Positions 8,559 to 12,748 of a stretch of DNA of 12,748 nucleotides are shown here, piece after piece. This stretch comes from Prolixibacteraceae bacterium. Its GTDB lineage: Bacteria > Bacteroidota > Bacteroidia > Bacteroidales > Prolixibacteraceae. The stretch covers positions 1-12,748 of the forward strand of contig JAFGGF010000395.1 in the NCBI GenBank assembly GCA_016930735.1, read 5' to 3'. The stretch's first letter is position 1, and every line of letters begins with the position of its first letter. Under the pieces are notes generated by a model, which saw only the letters and a program-made list of their open reading frames with translations, made no database searches and was not told the DNA's origin. Position numbers and translations under genes: made by a program.

Positions 8559-10301
8559 ATGAAAAGATATATATTAATTACACTGATCCTTTCATTTTCG
8601 GTTTTAACATTTGCAGCCGATAAAGGTAAAATTGAAGTCCCGCTACGGTTCGACAGGTATTATAATTACGACGATGTAACAACTGCTTTAAAAGCTTTAA
8701 ACAATGCTTTCCCGAAACTCACCACACTTGAAGTTGTTGGACAGAGCGAAGAAGGCCGGAATATTTATGCGTTGACCATCAACAACCCGGAAACCGGAAA
8801 CCACCTTGAAAAACCGGGAGTTTATATTGACGGGAACATTCATGGAAATGAAATCCAGGCTGGCGAGGTTTGTTTGTATTATGCAAATATGCTCCTTTCC
8901 AAATATGGTGAAAACGAAAAAATTACCAAAGTTGTTGATAAAAATGCCCATTACATTATCCCCGTTGTAAATGTTGACGGGAGATACCACTTCTTTGAAG
9001 ATGCCAACACACCCGACTCAAACCGGTCGATCCGTATCCCCAAAGATGATGATAATGATGGTTTGGTTGATGAAGACGGTTATGATGACCTTGATGGTGA
9101 TGGAAATATTTGCCAGATGAGGATTAAAGATCCCTTTGGTAATTACAAAACCGACCCGGAAGATCCAAGGCTGATGATGAGGGTAAGAGGTGAAGAAAAA
9201 GGAGAATGGACCGTTTTAGGACTTGAAGGGATTGATAATGACCATGACGGAAGGATCAATGAAGACTCTGAAGGGTACCTTGATCCAAACAGAAACTGGG
9301 GTTTTGACTGGATGCCACCCTATGTACAAAGTGGTGCAGGATTATACCCGATGTCAGGTGTAGGCCTGAAATCAATTGCTAAATTTATAGAAGCAAGGCC
9401 AAACATAATTATGGGTTATGCTTTTCATAATAACGGGGGTTTATGGTTAAGGCCACCTTCAAGCAGCGATATAAGGATCGATAACCGCGATATTGCTGTT
9501 TTTGATATACTTGGCACCAATTCTGAAAAGATTGACCCTGATTATGTGTACCAGCCTGCATACGACCTGTACCCTACATATGGTGATTTCGATTCGTATT
9601 TATACGACATTATCGGAGCTTATTCATTTACAGGAGAATTATTTATTGAAGATCACCAAACCTACAGGAAAGATACCAAAAAACCAACACCAACTTTGCA
9701 GGATCAGTCACAGGGAAGGCGTGGCACTTCACAGGAAAGAAACCGCGAGGTACTTGATTTTAACGACCATGTAGCTTTGGGTGAACTTTACAAAGACTGG
9801 GTTCCATACCATCACCCACTTTATGGTGATATTGAAATAGGTGGCTGGATAAAAATGAGTTCGCGCCTGCCCCACCCGTTTATGCTTACCGACCTTGTTC
9901 ACAGGGCTGCTGCAGCTGTACTTTTTGCTTCTGAAAATACTCCCGAAGTTAAAATGGAAGTAACTGAAACCAAAGACCTGGGTAACGGGCTTAAACGTGT
10001 TCGTGTGCGATTATCGAATGAGAATGCTCTTCCTTCGATGACATACCAGGCAATTACTACAAAGCTTCATCCGAAAGACATACTGAAAGTATCTGGTGTT
10101 AAAGTGGTTGCAGGTGGAACACTCACCGATCAGTATATGGATAAAGTTAATTATAAAGAATATAGGCCGGAGATTCAATTTCTTTCTGTACCTTCGTATG
10201 GAAAAATTGATTTTCAGTTTATTGTTGAAGGAAAAGGCCAAATGCAGATCGAATATACTTCGCAAAAGGCAAAAGATTTGAAAGCGTCTGTTAAATTATG
10301 A
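8559..10301 (+). CDS. Exported M14-family zinc carboxypeptidase
   Basis: This 580-residue exported metallopeptidase has a signal peptide at residues 1-20 (cleavage near Thr-Phe-Ala-Ala). The M14 domain (about 33-366) has every expected residue: zinc ligands His95 and Glu98 in HGNE, the turn NVDG at 138-141 (family NPDG), the substrate-binding Asn244-Arg245 in DPNRNW, the third zinc ligand His290 in AFHNNGG, and the catalytic Glu360 in SFTGELF. Two Asp-rich Ca2+-binding-like loops (DNDGLVDEDG within 163-182, and DNDHDGRINED at 226-236) interrupt the domain. A Gln/Arg-rich linker (about 371-397) leads to a conserved HHPLYGDIEIGGW segment and a C-terminal beta-rich domain (about 440-570). It should remove C-terminal residues from peptides in the periplasm or outside the cell; the specificity is unknown. 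It is translated right after the inactive paralogue and ends at a strong terminator, so the two form one unit. Confidence 0.92.
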   Translation: MKRYILITLILSFSVLTFAADKGKIEVPLRFDRYYNYDDVTTALKALNNAFPKLTTLEVVGQSEEGRNIYALTINNPETGNHLEKPGVYIDGNIHGNEIQAGEVCLYYANMLLSKYGENEKITKVVDKNAHYIIPVVNVDGRYHFFEDANTPDSNRSIRIPKDDDNDGLVDEDGYDDLDGDGNICQMRIKDPFGNYKTDPEDPRLMMRVRGEEKGEWTVLGLEGIDNDHDGRINEDSEGYLDPNRNWGFDWMPPYVQSGAGLYPMSGVGLKSIAKFIEARPNIIMGYAFHNNGGLWLRPPSSSDIRIDNRDIAVFDILGTNSEKIDPDYVYQPAYDLYPTYGDFDSYLYDIIGAYSFTGELFIEDHQTYRKDTKKPTPTLQDQSQGRRGTSQERNREVLDFNDHVALGELYKDWVPYHHPLYGDIEIGGWIKMSSRLPHPFMLTDLVHRAAAAVLFASENTPEVKMEVTETKDLGNGLKRVRVRLSNENALPSMTYQAITTKLHPKDILKVSGVKVVAGGTLTDQYMDKVNYKEYRPEIQFLSVPSYGKIDFQFIVEGKGQMQIEYTSQKAKDLKASVKL

Positions 10302-10321
10302 TATTCATGAATTTAACTTAT

Positions 10322-10350
10322 AAAAGAGGCATCGTTTGGATGCCTCTTTT
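10322..10350. terminator. Bidirectional terminator between convergent genes
   Basis: A perfect 8-bp stem (GAGGCATC 10326-10333, GATGCCTC 10339-10346) with a 5-nt loop is flanked by AAAA on the left and TTTT on the right, so on either strand the hairpin is followed by a T-run. It lies 21 bp after the M14 gene and its last T is the first base of the minus-strand gene's stop codon. It can serve both converging transcripts. Confidence 0.88.
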
Positions 10351-11549
10351 TATTTTAAAAAATCCTCAAGATAACTGTAATGGGGAGTTAAGTTTCCTTC
10401 TTTTAAAATTGTTGCCCTTTCAATAATTCCTTCGGAATCTTCATTAATCAAAAAGGGAAATACATTTTTTAGTAAATCAGAAGAGAATGTTTCTGAAGCA
10501 TTTCTGGGTAAAGCTGTTGGCAGGTTATCAACTGCTACAACAGTAATATTGTTTTCATCCGAAAAAGCAGGTTTTTCTTCCAAAGTTTTCCTGTCAACAT
10601 CGTAATAAGGAGAATCATGTTCGGTTGTCCTTATAGTTGAGGGGACAGGCCCCGGTACATCGCAACTGATATCAGCAACGAGCCGGATTTTAAAATCATC
10701 GCAAGCCATATCCTTTTTACAAAAAAAATGAGGGGACTTTGGATTCCAGAAATGACAGGGGATATAAACATCTGCCTCTTCCAAAAAGGGGCTAAATGTG
10801 GATTCAAATTCTTCCGGATCTGAAAAAAAATCTTCGTACGTTTTTAAACTTCCGGTACTCGGTTTTACATATTCCTGGAACGGTAACATACAAAAAACTG
10901 CATTTTCATATTTATTTTCAAGAAATTCCCGGCGATTTACTTTTTTAATACCGCTTTCTGTAAGGACTTTAGCAGCCCCCAGCCCTACCCGTCCGTCTCC
11001 GGTTATGACAATTTTTTTGGGAGGTATCTGCAATTGCCTGATTATTTGATATAGCTCTTCAACATCATATAATGCCGAAGGATGTGGTATCTCGACTCCA
11101 CGATAACGTTTTAAAATTCCTTTCAGGGCATAGTAAGCCCCAACAACTCCGGCCCAGTGGCCAAATGCTACCAACCTAAATCCGTTCCTGTCAGTAAAAT
11201 ATTCATAATCAATTAAGGTAATTTTTTTCTTTGCCATCTCCTGAAAAAAATACCTGTTGTGTTCCTGTTTCTTTGCCACATGGGCAAACATAACATAAGT
11301 TTTTCCTTCAATTAAGGTTTCTTCAGAAACTTCTTTTACCCCGATCAGTACATCGCATTCTGAAAGGTCTTCTTTTATAGTAACTCCAGAGTTTCCCATT
11401 TCTTCATCAGTAAAAATCCTGATTTCAGAAGGCTGGGCAAAAATCTGCACCGGTGGCCATTTTTTTATAATTTCTTTAGCTATCCCGGGAGTTATTGCAG
11501 AACGCCTGTCCTGCCAACGACGGGTTTCACGTAATATTCCTATCTTCAT
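10350..11549 (-). CDS. Stand-alone lysine-ketoglutarate reductase / saccharopine dehydrogenase-like enzyme (AlaDH/PNT superfamily)
   Basis: I chose the ATG at 11549 (399 residues): it gives the family start MKIGILRETRRWQDRRSAI and has an AGGA-type ribosome site about 10 nt upstream. An in-frame ATG at 11600 would add 17 unlike residues. The protein resembles yeast Lys1 and the N-terminal reductase half of animal AASS. The two catalytic residues of that family are in place, Lys72 in GVKEV and His90 in FAHVAKKQ. So are ITLIDYEYF and LVAFGHWAGVVGAYYAL, the NAD(P)-binding GDGRVGLG at 184-191, ADISCDVPGPVPST at about 292-305, and VDNLPTALPRNASE at about 341-354. It should form or cleave saccharopine, or a related opine, with NAD(P)H in the cytoplasm. 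The saccharopine-cleaving partner often found beside it is not in this window, so the direction and exact substrate are open. Confidence 0.85.
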   Translation of the reverse strand: MKIGILRETRRWQDRRSAITPGIAKEIIKKWPPVQIFAQPSEIRIFTDEEMGNSGVTIKEDLSECDVLIGVKEVSEETLIEGKTYVMFAHVAKKQEHNRYFFQEMAKKKITLIDYEYFTDRNGFRLVAFGHWAGVVGAYYALKGILKRYRGVEIPHPSALYDVEELYQIIRQLQIPPKKIVITGDGRVGLGAAKVLTESGIKKVNRREFLENKYENAVFCMLPFQEYVKPSTGSLKTYEDFFSDPEEFESTFSPFLEEADVYIPCHFWNPKSPHFFCKKDMACDDFKIRLVADISCDVPGPVPSTIRTTEHDSPYYDVDRKTLEEKPAFSDENNITVVAVDNLPTALPRNASETFSSDLLKNVFPFLINEDSEGIIERATILKEGNLTPHYSYLEDFLK

Positions 11550-11625
11550 AACACTAAAATTCCTACTAAATATCATAATTTCTGCTTTACTAAAAAACAT
11601 TTTTTATAAGTTAAAAAACATCCTG

Positions 11626-11637
11626 AATGATAATCAT
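11626..11637. promoter_or_regulatory. Near-palindrome in the divergent intergenic region
   Basis: AATGATAATCAT contains ATGAT-A-ATCAT, a 5-bp inverted repeat about one base, and equals the centre of the classical 19-bp Fur box; the outer arms match poorly. It lies 77 bp upstream of the minus-strand dehydrogenase ATG and could regulate that gene or the divergent unit. Low confidence. Confidence 0.25.
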
Positions 11638-11638
11638 A

Positions 11639-11675
11639 GACGGAGAATTATTACCCTGATGGAGAATTTTACCCC
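11639..11675 (+). repeat. Tandem 18-bp imperfect repeats upstream of the sigma-54 promoter
   Basis: GACGGAGAATTATTACCC (11639-11656) and GATGGAGAATTTTACCCC (11658-11675) match at 14 of 18 positions with a 19-bp period. The ATGGAGAA core of the second copy occurs again inverted as TTCTCCAT at 11771-11778. They lie about 120-155 bp before the -24 element, a usual distance for enhancer sites bound by sigma-54 activators. Confidence 0.55.
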
Positions 11676-11715
11676 AAATTTAAATACTAAAACAATCTAC
11701 TGATTCCAATTCAGT

Positions 11716-11751
11716 ATTATCAGCAGGGGAAATAGAACCTGATTATCAGCA
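11716..11751 (+). repeat. Pair of ATTATCAGCA direct repeats
   Basis: ATTATCAGCA occurs exactly at 11716-11725 and 11742-11751, 26 bp apart, between the tandem 18-bp repeats and the -24/-12 promoter. The pair could be a second set of regulator sites for the downstream Cys4-protein gene; nothing else in the region explains it. Confidence 0.45.
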
Positions 11752-11794
11752 AAATAAAATTAAAACAGCCTTCTCCATTTTATAATTTTAAAGA

Positions 11795-11810
11795 TGGTAT
11801 TGCATTTGCC
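11795..11810 (+). promoter_or_regulatory. Sigma-54 (-24/-12) promoter before the Cys4-protein gene
   Basis: TGGTATTGCATTTGCC fits the sigma-54 consensus TGGCACRNNNNTTGCW at both invariant dinucleotides (GG 11796-11797, GC 11808-11809) with exactly 10 bp between them, and also has the preceding T, the A at position 5 and the TT before GC. Transcription would start near 11821, giving a leader of about 20 nt before the ATG at 11841. Repeats lie upstream as expected for an activator-dependent promoter. The activator gene is not in the window. Confidence 0.65.
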
Positions 11811-11840
11811 TTTCTCACTAAAACCTTAAATTAAAATAAA

Positions 11841-12098
11841 ATGGAAACTGAAAGTTTATGTTTAACCTGTATTTATAAGCAAAATTGTATTTATAATCAG
11901 GGGCAGAAAGTATTAATGTGTGAAGAATTTTCATCGATTGAAAAAAACAGGCTTTACCCGGTTAATGCAGATACCGGATCACTGATAATGGAACCTGATT
12001 CTGATATTAATGGAATTTGCTCAAACTGCAATCATCGTTTTGATTGCACCTTTAGAAGCCCTGATATTGTAATATGGAGATGCGAAGAATACGATTAA
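11841..12098 (+). CDS. Small protein with two Cys4 (zinc-ribbon-like) modules
   Basis: This 85-residue acidic, soluble protein consists of two copies of one motif: CxxCx5Cx10C at Cys7, 10, 16 and 27, followed by Glu-Glu-Phe, and CxxCx5Cx11C at Cys60, 63, 69 and 81, followed by Glu-Glu-Tyr. A polar linker (residues 31-57) joins them. Each module looks able to bind one metal ion, zinc most simply, but an Fe-S cluster or a thiol switch cannot be excluded. There is no signal peptide or membrane segment. The length and the exact internal repeat show it is a real gene despite its size, and it has a well-placed sigma-54-type promoter. It precedes a soluble histidine kinase by 84 bp on the same strand, so a role as accessory sensor or output of that kinase is a reasonable guess. 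I know no characterised homologue. Confidence 0.8.
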   Translation: METESLCLTCIYKQNCIYNQGQKVLMCEEFSSIEKNRLYPVNADTGSLIMEPDSDINGICSNCNHRFDCTFRSPDIVIWRCEEYD

Positions 12099-12112
12099 AT
12101 TACATAAAAAAC

Positions 12113-12126
12113 ATGACTTAAGTCAT
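12113..12126. promoter_or_regulatory. Perfect 14-bp palindrome, probable operator before the histidine kinase
   Basis: ATGACTTAAGTCAT is a perfect inverted repeat ending 56 bp before the kinase ATG and starting 14 bp after the Cys4-protein stop. Its half-sites TGAC/GTCA about a central TTAA have the layout of Crp/Fnr-family operators (FNR: TTGATnnnnATCAA). No T-run follows, so it is not a normal terminator. It is likely an operator for separate control of the kinase. Confidence 0.55.
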
Positions 12127-12182
12127 TACAGGTTAATAAGATAAATCATTCTTTTTTAACTGTTTTTTTGGTTAATTCGTTT

Positions 12183-12748
12183 ATGGGAAAAGGTGAAATT
12201 CAACATATTGAACTATCGCTAAAGGAACGGGTAAAAGAACTGGAGTGCCTGTATGCAATTTCACAGGTAAATTTCGATATGCAGGAGAGCCCTGTTCATG
12301 AACTTTTAAGTAAGATCATTGGTTTTCTTCCCAGAGCCTGGCAATACCCTGAAATAACCCATGCCCATATAAATTATGACCAGACGGATTTCTTTACAAA
12401 AGGATATAAAAACTCCGAATATAAACAAATAGCCGATATTTTTGTAAATGGTGAAAAAAAGGGATTAATTGAAATATGTTATTCCGAAAAAATGCCTGAT
12501 AGTTTTGAAGGGCCATTCCTCCGTGAAGAACGTTCGCTACTTAATACAATTGCCAAAGAATTAAGCATTATCATAGCCAAAAAGAAACAGGCTGAAGAAA
12601 AAAGAGTGCTCGAAGCCCGGCTCAGGCATTCCGACAGGCTGGCAACAATCGGAGAATTTTCATCAGGAATTGCGCATGAATTAAATGAACCGTTAACAAC
12701 CATCCTTGGATTTGCCCAACTGATTAAAAACGATATTGAAAACATTGA
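12183..12748 (+). CDS. Soluble sensor histidine kinase, 3'-truncated by the window
   Basis: The frame opens at ATG 12183 and runs to the end of the window without a stop, giving 188 residues. A short coiled start (residues 1-22) leads into KELECLYAISQ and a GAF-like sensory domain (about 20-132) with the stretch FLPRAWQYPEITHAHI and the later GLIEICYSEKMPDSFEGPFL. A coiled-coil linker rich in Lys, Glu and Arg (about 132-152) follows. Then comes the HisKA dimerisation helix with the H-box AHELNEPL, His165 being the expected phosphorylation site. The ATP-binding domain lies beyond the window. No membrane segment or signal peptide is present, so it should sense a cytoplasmic signal and pass phosphate to a response regulator that is not visible here. 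No ribosome site is obvious; the frame is open upstream to 12116 but contains no earlier ATG. The Cys4-protein gene and a palindrome precede it. Confidence 0.88.
   Translation, partial: MGKGEIQHIELSLKERVKELECLYAISQVNFDMQESPVHELLSKIIGFLPRAWQYPEITHAHINYDQTDFFTKGYKNSEYKQIADIFVNGEKKGLIEICYSEKMPDSFEGPFLREERSLLNTIAKELSIIIAKKKQAEEKRVLEARLRHSDRLATIGEFSSGIAHELNEPLTTILGFAQLIKNDIENI

Noticed and set aside
11550..11600. N-terminal extension of the dehydrogenase to the ATG at 11600
   Set aside because: The extra 17 residues do not look like the family, and the inner ATG has both the canonical MKIGILRE start and a better-placed ribosome site.
11639..11751. The upstream repeats as a CRISPR array
   Set aside because: There are only two copies of each, with 1-bp or 16-bp spacers and imperfect identity, and no cas gene is nearby; the spacing fits regulator binding sites instead.
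12113..12126. The 14-bp palindrome as a terminator of the Cys4-protein gene
   Set aside because: It has no loop outside the palindrome and no following T-run; the longer T-run at about 12162-12169 is too far away.

Overview
The window looks like a chromosomal piece of a Bacteroidota bacterium, probably an anaerobic member of the Bacteroidales/Marinilabiliales type. The reasons are AT-rich DNA, mostly AT-rich leaders without Shine-Dalgarno sequences, TAnnTTTG-like -7 elements, a pyruvate:ferredoxin oxidoreductase of anaerobic type, a Tat-exported NIPSNAP protein, a sulfatase remnant and large exported M14 peptidases. This placement is inferred from style and gene content, not from a marker gene.

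Layout. 1-3516: nifJ-type pyruvate:ferredoxin/flavodoxin oxidoreductase, lacking only its first ~20 codons, closed by a clear terminator. 3675-5932: three plus-strand genes encoding a CPBP/CAAX-like membrane protein with altered motifs, an unrecognised small lipoprotein, and a Tat-signal NIPSNAP protein. 5981-6262: the decayed C-terminus of a sulfatase on the minus strand, with an in-frame stop, followed by about 275 bp of non-coding DNA. 6538-10301: a tightly linked pair of M14-type carboxypeptidase paralogues. The upstream one has lost every catalytic and zinc-binding residue that can be aligned; the downstream one keeps them all. The pair ends at a symmetrical terminator shared with the convergent minus-strand gene at 10350-11549, a stand-alone lysine-ketoglutarate reductase/saccharopine dehydrogenase-like enzyme.

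11550-12748: a regulatory-looking block. A sigma-54-type -24/-12 promoter, preceded by two sets of short repeats, faces a small protein with two Cys4 modules. An 84-bp gap with a perfect 14-bp palindrome follows, then a soluble sensor histidine kinase that runs off the end of the window.

The two parts most worth following are the dead/live M14 pair, which suggests a pseudoenzyme partner, and the sigma-54/Cys4-protein/histidine-kinase unit, which suggests a redox- or metal-responsive signalling module. Both functional readings are inferences. The residue losses and the promoter spacing are read directly from the sequence.
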